Source: Smittium culicis (Eukaryota > Kickxellomycota > Harpellomycetes > Harpellales > Legeriomycetaceae). Taken from it: a stretch of DNA of 19,315 bases. Positions within the stretch are counted from its first letter, which is position 1. Each line of letters begins with the position of its first letter. The translations under genes were made by a program, and so were the position numbers. The stretch is taken from contig LSSN01002590.1 of the NCBI GenBank assembly GCA_001970855.1, positions 1-19,315 on the forward strand. The letters run 5' to 3'. Below are positions 8,702 through 18,261 of this stretch, one piece after another. The notes beneath the pieces are model-generated. The model saw nothing but the letters and a program-made list of their open reading frames with translations. It had not been told where the DNA came from and did no database searches.

Positions 8702-9099
8702 GACTTTTCAATATTTAATTGATAAATTTTTGAAATTCGAAGTAATTTTTTTATCTAAAATAGCCCACGTAGTTGCAGGTTCAATAATTTCATATTTTGA
8801 TATTGAATAAAGTATTTTTTTTTTTACATTTCCACATAAAATTGGGTTAATTTATGAAATCAGAGTTATGTAAGAAAAAGTGCGAATTAATTTTTGGCTT
8901 TTGAACGTAATAAACATGTGCTTTAGATACGAATGGATGGATATAAAAGATATTATTGTTGCAAGATTACTTTATAAATTAAAAAAAAAACGACGATATT
9001 TTAGAGAAAGGGAAGGGAAGGGGGGGGGAAGTGATATAATAAGGATTAATTTGTTAGCGTAGAGGACTAAAGATTGGGGGGAGGGGTGGAGTGAGGTAA
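8702..9099. other. Spacer between tRNA and carrier gene, with a G-rich tract
   Basis: This holds the 3' flank of the tRNA and the 3' flank of the minus-strand carrier gene. From 9010 to 9028 the plus strand reads GGGAAGGGAA followed by nine G, which satisfies a four-run G-quadruplex pattern. A second G-rich run lies at 9075-9090. The 60-codon plus-strand frame at 8880-9062 translates low-complexity sequence and is not credible. Confidence 0.6.
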
Positions 9100-10129
9100 T
9101 TATCTGAGGAGGGAGTCTATTTTAGGGATAAGAGTTTGGGCAACAGTGAAGGAGAAGATGAGTTTAGGCCCAACGACGAGGATTTTAGGGGTGAGGCCTT
9201 TGAAGAGCGAGCCGAAACCTTCGTTCTTGAGCATGAGTCTGAGGATCTTGAAGCCGCTGTCGCGGTTACCGAACTCTTTGGCTTGGATGCGGGTCTTGAT
9301 GACATCGAGCGGGGCGCTGACGGATATTGAGGCGACGGCACCGCCGATGGACGAGATGAAGTTTTGGAAGGTGGTGGCCTTGTTGTAGTCTTCGAGACCA
9401 AAGATGAACTCTTTGGTGAAAGCAGAGCCTCCGAAAAGGGCGAACGAGCCGGGAGCATTGCGGGCAACCGTCCACGAGGCACCGCGGTAGAGGCCCATAC
9501 CTTCCTCCTTGATGATTGCAAAGAAGCCGCGGCCTTTGAACGCATCGGGATTCGTTTGTCTCTTGATCTTGAGCACATCGAGTGGCAGCAGGACAACTTC
9601 ACCAATACCGATAAGCGACCCTGCGGAGGCGTGTAGGATGGCTTTACCGTTACGCTCGCCGAATGCGCGGCTGAAGTTGGAGCCGTAGTGGGCAGTGAGG
9701 TAGTCGCGGACTACGGGCTGGCCACCGAACTTGTACATCCTTTGAAGGATCTTGTAGCCGGCAGCGTAACCCATGCCTGGGAAGAGGGACAAAATGCGGC
9801 TGCCCAAACCCTTGGAAGCAGCGTCTCTAAACAACACGCTACCCAAGTTGCTGACACCTTGGCTATACGAAATGCCAGAACCAAATATCTAATTTTTATT
9901 TTATTTTATTTTTTGAGTGTTATAGTATATATATTAATATAAAGGTATAGAAAGAAAACTATTGTTTTTTTTTTGTAGTGAGGCGTACCTTTGAAGAGTT
10001 GGTCATAAGGCGTTTGGCGATAGTGTCGACTGGGTGGAAAAGGACAAGTTCACTGATACCAGCGGCACCGGACCCGATCAAGCGAGCAGCACCACTCTCC
10101 TTCTTTTGTTGTTTGATAGCAAGAGTCAT
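9100..10129 (-). CDS. GGC1: Mitochondrial GTP/GDP carrier, GGC1/YHM1 family (one intron)
   Basis: This SLC25-type inner-membrane carrier exchanges GTP for GDP; the yeast family member is linked to mitochondrial iron and genome maintenance. Exons are 10129-9989 (47 codons) and 9888-9100, joined in phase 0, giving 309 residues against about 300 in yeast. Three carrier repeats are visible, with P-x-D motifs at PVDTIAKR (33-40, the family's variant), PLDVLKIK (149-156) and PLDVIKTR (240-247). Family-specific stretches include LFPGMGYAAGYKILQRMYKF, SLIGIGEVVLLPLD and ARNAPGSFALFGG. The start is the only ATG that gives the conserved ESGAARLIGSGAAG N-terminus. The 100-nt intron (9988-9889) has donor GTACGC, which departs from the GTAA donors nearby, and acceptor TTAG; no clear CTAAC branch site is seen. 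Exons are GC-rich against AT-rich flanks. Confidence 0.97.
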
Positions 10130-10845
10130 TTTTTATGTTTATCTAGAGTCCTAGCTTTATTATGTCCTTATATTGAATTAATGAATAAATTACCTCAAAG
10201 TTTTATCTATAATAACTCCTTATATATAAGAGAAATATTAGAGGCAGGTAAACTTTTTAAAAAAAAAATTTTTTTTTTTTTAGACTGGTATCACTAGATA
10301 TGAATGGTGGAAAAAAAAAATCAGGCATATATCTATATATATTTTTTCTAGGCGTATCGATCTAAGAATTATTATCATAGTAATAAAAATCTAAAAATTC
10401 CAGATAAATTGCCTGATTTTATTTAATCAATAAATTTGAAATATAAATCTATTGGCTGTATATACATTACATAATTTATCCCAAGTTATCTAATGGTGTA
10501 GAAGTTGTCTATATCTCAAGCGAGAATGGTGGTTGGACGATGGCGGAAGTTCTTGTGTAAAAGGTGTATTCTGATTGGCTTGATAGGGTAAATAGAAAGT
10601 GTAGTTATGATTTTATTTTATTCGGGGCCATAGGTGAAAGATCAAATGGCAAAAATAATATCGGTAATTTAGTGAAAGTTGATGGGATATTTGCAAGCAA
10701 AAGATTATAGAAACTTGAATATATTGATCGATTCAATTTTGAATTAAAGTCAATTAAGTAATTATAAAACTAGATAAGGGTTGTGAATGACGATATTGAA
10801 CAGAGAATAAAGAAAGAGGCGATGTATTGTAGTAGTATATGGTAA
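10130..10845. other. Carrier 5' flank and spacer to RPS9
   Basis: There is no gene here. On the minus strand a GAG|GTAATT donor at 10193 and a CTCTAG acceptor ending at 10143 could bound a 51-nt 5'UTR intron of the carrier gene. The donor matches the commonest donor of this locus, but the intron would be short and has no clear branch site. A GC-richer segment at 10500-10590 may be carrier promoter sequence. I could not fit it to a tRNA, and see no convincing snoRNA boxes. Confidence 0.4.
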
Positions 10846-10856
10846 TTTATTTTATT
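10846..10856 (-). terminator. RPS9 polyadenylation signal (overlapping AATAAA)
   Basis: The minus strand carries two overlapping AATAAA hexamers 24-34 nt beyond the RPS9 stop codon, a suitable position for 3'-end formation. The call rests on position and the exact hexamer only. Confidence 0.55.
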
Positions 10857-10879
10857 TATAAAAGGAGATATAAAAACAA

Positions 10880-11550
10880 TTATTCGTCATCTTCTTCTTC
10901 GTCGGCATTGCCACCGGCAGCAGCAGCGCGTTTAGCGTTTCTTCTGGCGACACGACCTGGACGACCACCACCGAATGGAGAGGTGACGGCAAAGTCGATG
11001 TGTTTTTGGGAGTCGAGACGGACAATGAAACTTGGGACGGTGACCAATTGCTTTCCGACGGAGATGTGTCTTTGGCGGATCAAGACACGGGCGTGGTGGA
11101 TGGATTTGGCCAAACCGAGCTTGAAGATTTGGGTTTGGAGGCGGCGTTCCAAGAAATCTTCGATGCGGAGGGAGAGGACGTAATCGAGCTTAGATTTGGT
11201 TTCGTCCAATACACCGATGCGGATCAAACGTCTGATCAAAGCATTACCTTCGAACAAGCGGCGTGGGTCTTTGGAGTCCAATTTCAAGAGTTCACGAGCA
11301 GCTCTGCGGATGTTGGACAAGGTGTATGATACACGCCAGATTTCGCTCTTGTTCTTAAGACCATATTCACCACAAAGTCTGAGTTCTTGGTCTAGTCTCT
11401 CCTTTTCGAAAGGACGTCTTGGGACCTTATTAGTTTTTGAGTCTATTAATTTTCCACAAAAAAAAAAGCGTTAGTGTAAATATTATTTTAAAGTTGAATA
11501 TGGGCATAATTGAGTAGGCGAGGCAAATAATTACAGTTGACTGGAGCCAT
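10880..11550 (-). CDS. RPS9: 40S ribosomal protein S9 (uS4), one intron after a 16-nt exon
   Basis: This small-subunit ribosomal protein binds 18S rRNA and is important for decoding accuracy. Exon 2 (11442-10880) carries almost the whole protein, with the S4 RNA-binding domain at about 100-150 ([30 protein letters not shown]) and an acidic tail ending EEEDDE. Translating upstream to the acceptor AATAG gives [20 protein letters not shown], matching the conserved S9 N-terminus. The only fitting first exon is 11550-11535 (MAPVN plus one base), joined in phase 1, giving 192 residues; fission yeast S9 has about 190. The 92-nt intron (11534-11443) has donor GTAATT, branch site CACTAACG (CTAAC at 11474-11470) and a T-rich tract. 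Introns near the start codon are usual in fungal ribosomal protein genes. Confidence 0.96.
11443..11534 (-). other. RPS9 intron with clear branch site
   Basis: The intron runs from GTAATT to AATAG. The branch sequence ACACTAAC is followed by a nine-T run and lies about 27 nt before the acceptor. It is the clearest branch site in the window and supports the splice model with the tiny first exon. Confidence 0.88.
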
Positions 11551-13048
11551 ATTTAATTAGTGAGTTTGTATATTTTTATTGTAGTCGAATACAGAAAAAC
11601 AAAAGGGATGGAGTTTTATAAATCGGTGAACTTCTCGAAAACAGCTTCTAAAAATGAAAAAATTGAGAGGAGTTAGTAAAAATAACGGCGTAAATGGTAG
11701 GGTGTAAATTGTGGGAAGTAACGAATAAGTCAAGTGCTTAAAATAGAGCGAATAAGTGCATAAATGTGATATAATGGATAGAGAAGAAATAAGCAGTGAA
11801 ATAAAAATGAAAAAAATTACCAGCTAAAAAAAACTATCTAAGCTATAATTAAGAGAGAGAAAGAGGAAGTTTCTACTACAGCTCCAATATTCGAAATCTC
11901 TAAATTACTTTTTTTTTTTTTTTTCCGACACTTTGGCGAAATTGCAGTAAAAAAAAAACATTGAAATTTAGCGGTTTATGGGTTTGAATGGAGGGGCAAA
12001 TAAAGCTACATAAAGACCCCTTTTTTCCTTCTCTCCCACTCGCCCCTCCAAATTAGCCAGTAATCCTCCCCTAACTCCCAAATAAAAAATTTTCATCATG
12101 TTTTGATATTATTGGTGCAGCAATGCACCTACTATATGACGCCGAAATCACTACTGGCTGCTCCCAATAGTAGTAAAATTTTTTTTTACTCTTCCTAGCA
12201 TAATTACAACTTTGATCATATCGATGATCCTATTAGCGCCCAAGCTCACATTTAATCCACTAATCGGTCGAAATTCATCGCAACTGTTCGTATTGTTGCC
12301 AATAATTTGGACTTTATCGAAGTCTATTAATCCCATAGCTAATCATAATAATTCATTCGTATCTCAGTAAATTTCTCAGCCAACGGGCGCTCATCAGTGT
12401 ATCGAAACTAATTGTAGAATTATTTCACGGAACTTTGATCCCCAATAGCCAAGCTCCAGCCCCGCATAAAAATTCGCCGTACCCAATCATTTTCAGATTG
12501 ATCCGCTAATAGGCCATGTAGTTTGCATCTTTCTAGTCAATCTAGCCAATAAATTCCGCCATTGCTCTCTCTCAGTAGAAGCTTTATTATCAATTGTCTA
12601 ATCAGCATCAATCGTACCTCTAAATACCAATAATACAGATGCGAATCAATCAAAGCATTTTGAGCGTTGAATATCTTTGATGGCCAATAATACAATTATA
12701 TTCAAATTCTAGCGAATTGGATGCTAGCTTCTCTCCTTCAATCAATTATTATGGCTTATGATCGTATCTATATGAACGAGAGAAGGGTATTCAATTTGTA
12801 TGGCCTATCAGCATACTATACGCATTGCGAAAAAAGTGTGTAGGGCCAGTTTTATAATTGCAGCGTTTTCCAGTTCTTCCACAAGCAGTAGACTAATATT
12901 GATCTACCTAGTGTAGCCAACTGTATTCTATAAAAATAATGTAATATCGAGAATTTAAAAGTTATTCGTATGCTGAAAGAGTAGCAGCAAATAATAATAA
13001 TAATTGTAAATTTCTGGCAAATAACTAAATTCAGTATTTTAAAGGGTG
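11551..13048. other. RPS9 upstream region and spacer to SED5, no gene found
   Basis: 11551-12000 should contain the RPS9 promoter, but no specific ribosomal-protein promoter motif is recognisable. TGGAGGGGC at 11989-11997 pairs with GCCCCTCCA at 12042-12050, a 9-bp inverted repeat with a 44-nt loop. From about 12100 to 12900 the composition is visibly more balanced than the left flank. Short open pieces occur on both strands there, including a 61-codon minus-strand frame at 12336-12151. Stops occur about as often as in random sequence and no family is recognised, so I do not call a gene. Confidence 0.55.
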
Positions 13049-13066
13049 TTGGACGGGAAAGGGTTA
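13049..13066 (+). repeat. Left arm of an exact 18-bp inverted repeat bracketing SED5
   Basis: TTGGACGGGAAAGGGTTA here is the exact reverse complement of 15946-15963. It lies about 100 bp past the SED5 stop codon, while the partner lies about 1.3 kb upstream of the SED5 start. Similarity does not extend beyond the 18 bases. Read on the minus strand the arm is TTAA followed by CCCTTTCCC. That would suit a transposon end at a TTAA target, but no transposase is seen. Confidence 0.9.
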
Positions 13067-13158
13067 ATAAGCCAAAACTAAACTACTAAAAACTATGAAT
13101 TAAAAAGTAGCTAATCAGAAGTGCTCTAAAGCATTGTTGTTCAAGCTGTTTAGGCAAG

Positions 13159-13164
13159 TTTATT
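13159..13164 (-). terminator. Possible SED5 polyadenylation signal
   Basis: AATAAA on the minus strand lies directly after the SED5 TAA stop. It is unusually close to the coding end, so it may be coincidental in AT-rich sequence. Confidence 0.3.
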
Positions 13165-14629
13165 TTATGAGAACAGTACAAAGAAGAAGACCGTCGCTAT
13201 AAGCACGAAAAACACCTTGATGTACAGCCACCGGTTCGTCGATATGTTCGCATAGTACGTCAGCAGCTCTGAGTGTGCCTGTCCGACATTACTGTGCACG
13301 TCCTCGATATGCGCATCGATCCGCTGCACCACATCTCTCTGTTCCGACACCATCGTCGCCAGCTGTTGGAAGATCGACCCCAGCTCCGAAATTGTTGACT
13401 CGATCGCTGATACTGCATCGTTGCGAGACTGCTGGTACATGCTCGAACTCTGCTCGCTCTCCACCATCAGCTGTTGCGCCTGATCCTGTCCAAACGTCGG
13501 TAGCGAGAGCGCAGTATATTCTTCGCCCCCGCCGCTATACCCTGGTCTCTGCACGCTGCCCTGCCCAGGAGACGAGATCTTGTACGTCCGTGCAGCCCTC
13601 TTCGTCAAGTACGACTGTCCACCTAAATTATTTTAGTAAATAGGTCAAAACTCTGTCGCACAAAAGCATACCCCTATTTCCATTAACTTCGTACATAAAT
13701 ATATATATAGACATATTAATTAATTTACTTGGCTCTATTGACGCTGGTACTTGCCCTGCATATAACTTTTCCCTTCTACTAGTCGATTCTTGCAGATTCT
13801 ACTCAACTCCCATTAAACCAATAATTTTGTATTATTAATATCTTATTTTTAAACCATTACGTTATGATTTTAAGTTTATAATTACCTCTCGTCTAGTCTC
13901 TAGAACATCTTTAAAGCTGTTAGATGTGCTCGCCAGCTTCGACTGCAATAATATTACTATATTACTGTTATGCTGAGCTGCTTGTTGGCCAACACCCTTC
14001 TTTCTGCTATCTAAACTACTCTGTAACTCTAAGATTTCCTCGTTAATCTTCGCTATGTTCTGCTTAACTGTAAACGTTAGCTCCTACATTTCAAAAACAA
14101 AGTTTTATCGAGAATATACATAAAAATACAAAAAGTAACTAAGTCCTTACATTAATGTCGCTACTAGAATCTTCAAAAACTGCCCTCCTCCTAGCCACTA
14201 AAAGTTCTCATACATTTAAATAACTAGTTTCAACTAATTCTATAAAATAATTTAAATTATTTACTCTTCGCCAAATCTTCAAGCACAACCGTCGTCTCGT
14301 GTATCTGTTTAGCTATAGATTTCGCTTTTTTTGAAAACATACTATTTCCCTCATTTCCGGCTGCATCTGCTTTCACTACTTAATCACAATAGTATTCATT
14401 TTCGTTAATTTTAGGTTGCTCTTTAAAATAAACTCTTTTTTAAAAACACTACGTTTCTAATTGATTCTAAAATACTGAACAAATTACCTCCTGCCTTTAC
14501 ACCTGTTGCAGCTCCTCCCCCTATAAATCCTTTCTTCGTCGCAGCTCCTGACCCTTGCCGTTTCTTCAGCGCTGTAACTATATTCCTGAACTCGAACGTT
14601 CTATCCCTCTGATCTTTATTCCTCGACAT
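13165..14629 (-). CDS. SED5: Golgi Qa-SNARE, syntaxin-5/Sed5 family (six exons)
   Basis: Sed5 is the Qa-SNARE for ER-to-Golgi and intra-Golgi fusion and binds the SM protein Sly1. Exons are 14629-14488, 14366-14265, 14197-14151, 14083-13886, 13798-13729 and 13622-13165. Their phases agree and give 338 residues, against 340 in yeast. The Sly1-binding peptide DRTFEF is at 9-14. Habc-region pieces include FSKKAKSIAKQI, ARRRAVFEDSSSDINELTF and SNSFKDVLETRRE. The SNARE motif spans about 242-304 with the zero-layer Gln at 281 (MVSEQRDVV), and the tail anchor is 318-338 after SNRWLYIK-like TNRWLYIK. Donors are GTAATT, GTAAAT, GTAAGG, GTAATT and GTAAAT; acceptors are mostly TAG. Intron 1 has a second in-frame acceptor at 14376 (GTAG) that would add three residues. 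An in-frame GTG upstream is not the start. Confidence 0.95.
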
Positions 14630-15945
14630 TTCTCTTCTGCTTTCGCTTTTAATCACTTTTTAAAATTTTCGTCTTTCTTGATTGTTTTCCCGAATTTGTA
14701 GTTTTCGTATCTATCCTGTTGTAACACTTATCATTAATTCTCCAAAATAAAATAAAGTTCGATACACACACAACTATAACTTATTTATGGAGCAATTCTA
14801 TTCTCAATACTTTCCTCATCGCTTACATAAATAAGCTCTGCTCATTAATATCCAATTATATCACTCATCTGTGTATCTCCATTTAAATGCAGCCAATAAA
14901 TATGCTATAATAAATGCGTTTCTGCCAATAGATACCTATGCTTTTATCATTCTCAGAACTACGCTCTAAAATCTAGACCAATAAAAACAGTCTAATTCTG
15001 GAGTGTATTTTCCATCCAATTATATAGTTACACTCAAATGTTTTCATTTGCCTCATTCTCACAACTGAGTCGCTTTTGCCCAAAAAAAAATATCCAAACA
15101 CAATTTACTCTTATTGCCACGATTAATTCTTCTAATTAAATAGAAATATATTTTATTTATTATTTTACTCAAACTGCAGTTTTATTTTTTCATCTAAACT
15201 GCAACACTAACTATACCTTGCCTGAAAAATACATTTTTGAAATTTTACTCTTATTTCTAATATATAGTATTATTATCACACGTAAATTAAAAACCATTGA
15301 TTGTGGTTCCATTAAAACACCGAATATCATTTTTTTTTCTTTCCGCACACTCTCACACCTCCCCCCCTCAGCAACTCGTTGCACTTTCATTATTCAGCTA
15401 TTTTCGATTTCATTTTCATATTTATGTCTGTACGTCAACTTGAATTTGCCAAAACTCCAGTTTAAAAGTTTGTTTACTAATAATTCGCTTAATTGTCCAG
15501 GTCATCGACTCGAAATTACGTAAACTAAAAGATAAACTTTCTACTCTCTAATCAACCAAAGCACAGTACTTTTTACAAGGTGCAAACTTCAAACCTCTAA
15601 CCTCAATCCAAATAAAAAAAATTATCATTTAAGTGATATTTCCAAGTATGAGAAAAATGTACAGTATACATTAGCTGAATACTAATATACTGTCGCAAAA
15701 CATATGTGTGCAAAATTTTAAGTATACTTATATGGAACAACGTGCTTGTATATTTAACGAACACGTCTGCAACTACTCCAAAAAATTATACTGTATCGAT
15801 CTTGATATTCATATTATTATTTAAATTGGCCCTATGTTAATACTAGTAATTATCATTTAGTTATGCTACTGTAAAGTAGAGTTAGTACAGTATACTCGCT
15901 CAAAAAGTATGGATATCATATGTATAAAAGCTGGTTTCATCGCTC
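14630..15945. other. SED5 upstream region, no gene found
   Basis: This should hold the SED5 promoter, but no factor site is recognisable. The 101-codon plus-strand frame at 15218-15523 is hydrophobic, lacks any family resemblance and has no splice support; I treat it as chance. A cluster of short repeats starts at 15659 and is listed separately. Confidence 0.5.
15659..15895. repeat. Cluster of GTACAGTATAC repeats
   Basis: GTACAGTATAC occurs at 15659-15669 and again at 15885-15895 in the same orientation. TATACTGT at 15686-15693 is the inverse of part of it and could pair with the first copy. After TATACTGT and after the second copy the sequence is similar (TCGCAAAACATATG and TCGCTCAAAAAGTATGG), reminiscent of the ends of Tc1/mariner-like elements. 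No transposase is readable, so at most this is a small non-autonomous remnant. Confidence 0.35.
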
Positions 15946-15963
15946 TAACCCTTTCCCGTCCAA
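15946..15963 (-). repeat. Right arm of the exact 18-bp inverted repeat
   Basis: TAACCCTTTCCCGTCCAA on the plus strand is the exact reverse complement of 13049-13066. The two arms face away from SED5, so if they are element ends, the interiors lie outside the gene rather than around it. A partial relative of the motif (GGAAAGGGTTA) occurs at 17526-17536. Confidence 0.9.
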
Positions 15964-17508
15964 TAATCTATAAAAAACCATTTTTTATGATTCGTTTATT
16001 ATTTATAAGCAAATTTATTACTTGTCGCTATTTTACAAAATACCAATATTTCTTGAAGCCTCGAAATTAAATAGTATTAATTGATCGTTGTTAACTATAT
16101 TTGAATGACCAAAAATGGTATATCGCCTTGAAAGGCTTAACTATAAATATTTATCTTTTTATATATTAAAAATATCCAATAAAATTTCATGAAAGAAACA
16201 GTTTTCCAAATAAAGCTCAAAAAGAATATTAATATTATAATATTATTATTGTGTAGCTAAAAGTTGATTAGAGTGGTCAATATGCAAATCAAGCTGCAAA
16301 TTGCTGCTTCGTAACAAGAAAAAATACATCTGCCGCAGTCTCAGAAAATCAATTACTCGCCACACAAACCAGTGAGCCAAGGTCACTTTTGCAATTCGTA
16401 ATTCTTTTTCCAATTAAAAAAAAAAAACAAGGGACCTTTCATTGCTCACCACAGTAAGAAACCAATAGACAATGTTGCAAGTTTTCAAGCATATATGTCT
16501 ATCATACATTTTAGCAGCCAATTCAGGGAATACAAAGGGCAAATGTGTGACATCTAATCTAATTTTCACATCTTAATTTTCAATTATATTCTTATTTAAT
16601 ATAGACCTTATCGAGCTATTCGATAGGATATATAGCATGTCTGAAATATGTATCCAAGATGTTATAGTTCATCCAAAAAGTATATGAAGCAATTTCTCCA
16701 CCGATATTCCAGAATTTGCGTGCATCGCAGCATATATGTAACTAATCTTTCGAGCTGGAGCCTCAAGGTAGCCACGTATTAGCTCTGATTTTGAATGAAT
16801 GTATCATATGATGCTATCCACCAATAGATACATGGAGTTTCCATTATCACTCATTATTGATACTATATTTATCTTAATATTAGTGGTATATGAAATCGAT
16901 CAAATATTGGCAGCTATCTGTTCTTTTCTTTTTATAGAGGTATATGCGTTTACTGTACACGATATTTCATCATTTTTTGAATCTATCATTAGTTCTCATC
17001 AACAGGTATGCCAAATTTCTTTTCTCTAGTATCTACTATTACTAAATTGTGTGACGCTTGTTTAGTCTGTATATTTTTCATTACTTACACTATGGATATC
17101 ACTAGAATTGAAGAAACTTCTTACTGGTAAGAGTCTCTAGTTTTTAAATCATCTATTTTCAGAATGGGTAGTGTGAGCTATTCAATCGCATAAAAATATT
17201 CAATTTCTAATTAGATTTCCATATTCAGGCCATATATAATATTTAATTAATGTACCTACACCTTTTTTTTTTTACAAACAAAAAATTTAATGTGCATCTA
17301 ACTTGTCCGAATTATCTGATATTTCAAGAAAAACTTACTATTAAGTTGTTTTTTTTTTATCAATCTATTAACTAATCTACAATTTCTATTTATGTGTCGC
17401 GATTAATAATAGTGACTTTTAAATCTAAAGATAATAAGTTTATTCAGATTAAAGTTTGCATAAAAAGAAGGGAATAAAAAACAGGCTAGATTTGTGACTT
17501 GTTGTTGA
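15964..17508. other. Spacer with a possible decayed or spliced gene on the plus strand
   Basis: The stretch 16280-17170 is less AT-rich than its flanks and contains short protein-like frames: NVASFQAYMSIIHFSSQFRE (around 16470-16530), ELFDRIYSMSEICIQDVIVH (around 16612-16670) and the 76-codon frame 16799-17029. GTAATT at 16399 with CACCACAG at 16455 would be an intron joining two of the frames. A continuous model still meets stops, and I recognise no family. A broken gene, an undetected multi-intron gene or chance are all open. Confidence 0.25.
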
Positions 17509-17542
17509 ACAGCATAATCCTACTTGGAAAGGGTTATGCTGT
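17509..17542. other. Strong hairpin, 12-bp stem with 10-nt loop
   Basis: ACAGCATAATCC (17509-17520) pairs with GGGTTATGCTGT (17531-17542) along all 12 positions, with one wobble pair when read as plus-strand RNA. The loop is TACTTGGAAA. It lies in otherwise featureless AT-rich DNA and overlaps a spurious 73-codon minus-strand frame (17670-17449). It could be a structured RNA, a cruciform or a small repeat remnant. Confidence 0.6.
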
Positions 17543-18261
17543 CTTTGTGTCAACGGCTTATATTCGTTTAATAAGAATGAAGAGTTCAAAGAATTAATTA
17601 TAAACATTTTGTGCTTTGAATAAACTCCTCTGCTTTTCCATTTCATCAAGATACTTTTTTTTTTTTTCAAAACTCAGCTATTTTATTGTTTTTTTAAGCG
17701 GCGTGCGAGCTGTTTCTTATACAAGAACGGTGGTAAAATATAAATTTTCGTAAGCCTTGGAAAATAAATAATTGATTTCTGAATAAAGTAAAAAGTTTCA
17801 TGACGACTCTTTCACGGTAGTCCTTCTGAACTAGCTGTGATATTTTATTTCATGACGGGCTACTGTATTTATATTCAAGTAAGAAATTTTCGAATTCCAG
17901 AAATTATGGTCCTATAATTTACACTATAGTATCTAACTGCAGTATATTTAAAATTACGATCTAGTTTGAACTAAGAAAATCGAATTTATTACGCCCATAC
18001 CACGATATCATTGATATAAATTACATGTGCTACAGCGAACATAATTTTTTTACTAAAGGTATGATATAAGGTTCTAAATCGTTCAGTTAAGTTTGAAAAT
18101 TGCAACTTTAGTGTAAGTGTAGGTTTTTAGGCAGTCATATCAAATTATCTTACATCAGAGTTTCTATTTATAGGATTATTATATTTTTTTCCCTAAGAAT
18201 ACCAGAAATAACCGAATAGCTTTTGTATTTACTCATGTATTTTTTAATTCCACAGAGAGTT
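17543..18261. other. AT-rich spacer, no gene found
   Basis: No coding frame, tRNA or known RNA is visible. TTTCATGACG is repeated at 17796-17805 and 17848-17857. ACGGTAGTCC and GGGCTACTGT next to them are imperfectly inverted (8 of 10). The 3' end of the right-hand LINE starts near 18262. Confidence 0.5.

Noticed and set aside
8880..9062. 60-codon plus-strand ORF ending in a G-rich low-complexity segment
   Set aside because: It translates simple sequence between the tRNA and the carrier gene and resembles nothing known.
9117..9942. Several overlapping ORFs on both strands over the carrier gene
   Set aside because: They are alternative frames of GC-rich carrier exons with no family resemblance. 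The minus-strand carrier frame explains the region.
10839..11474. Plus-strand ORFs over RPS9
   Set aside because: They are antisense or other-frame shadows of the S9 coding sequence.
12151..12336. 61-codon minus-strand ORF
   Set aside because: No domain, no conserved start context, and surrounding stops occur at about random frequency. I could not build a spliced model.
15218..15523. 101-codon plus-strand ORF
   Set aside because: Biased hydrophobic composition, no recognised family and no supporting neighbour; chance frame more likely.
17449..17670. 73-codon minus-strand ORF
   Set aside because: It spans the 12-bp hairpin and poly(T) tracts, has no family resemblance and is probably chance.
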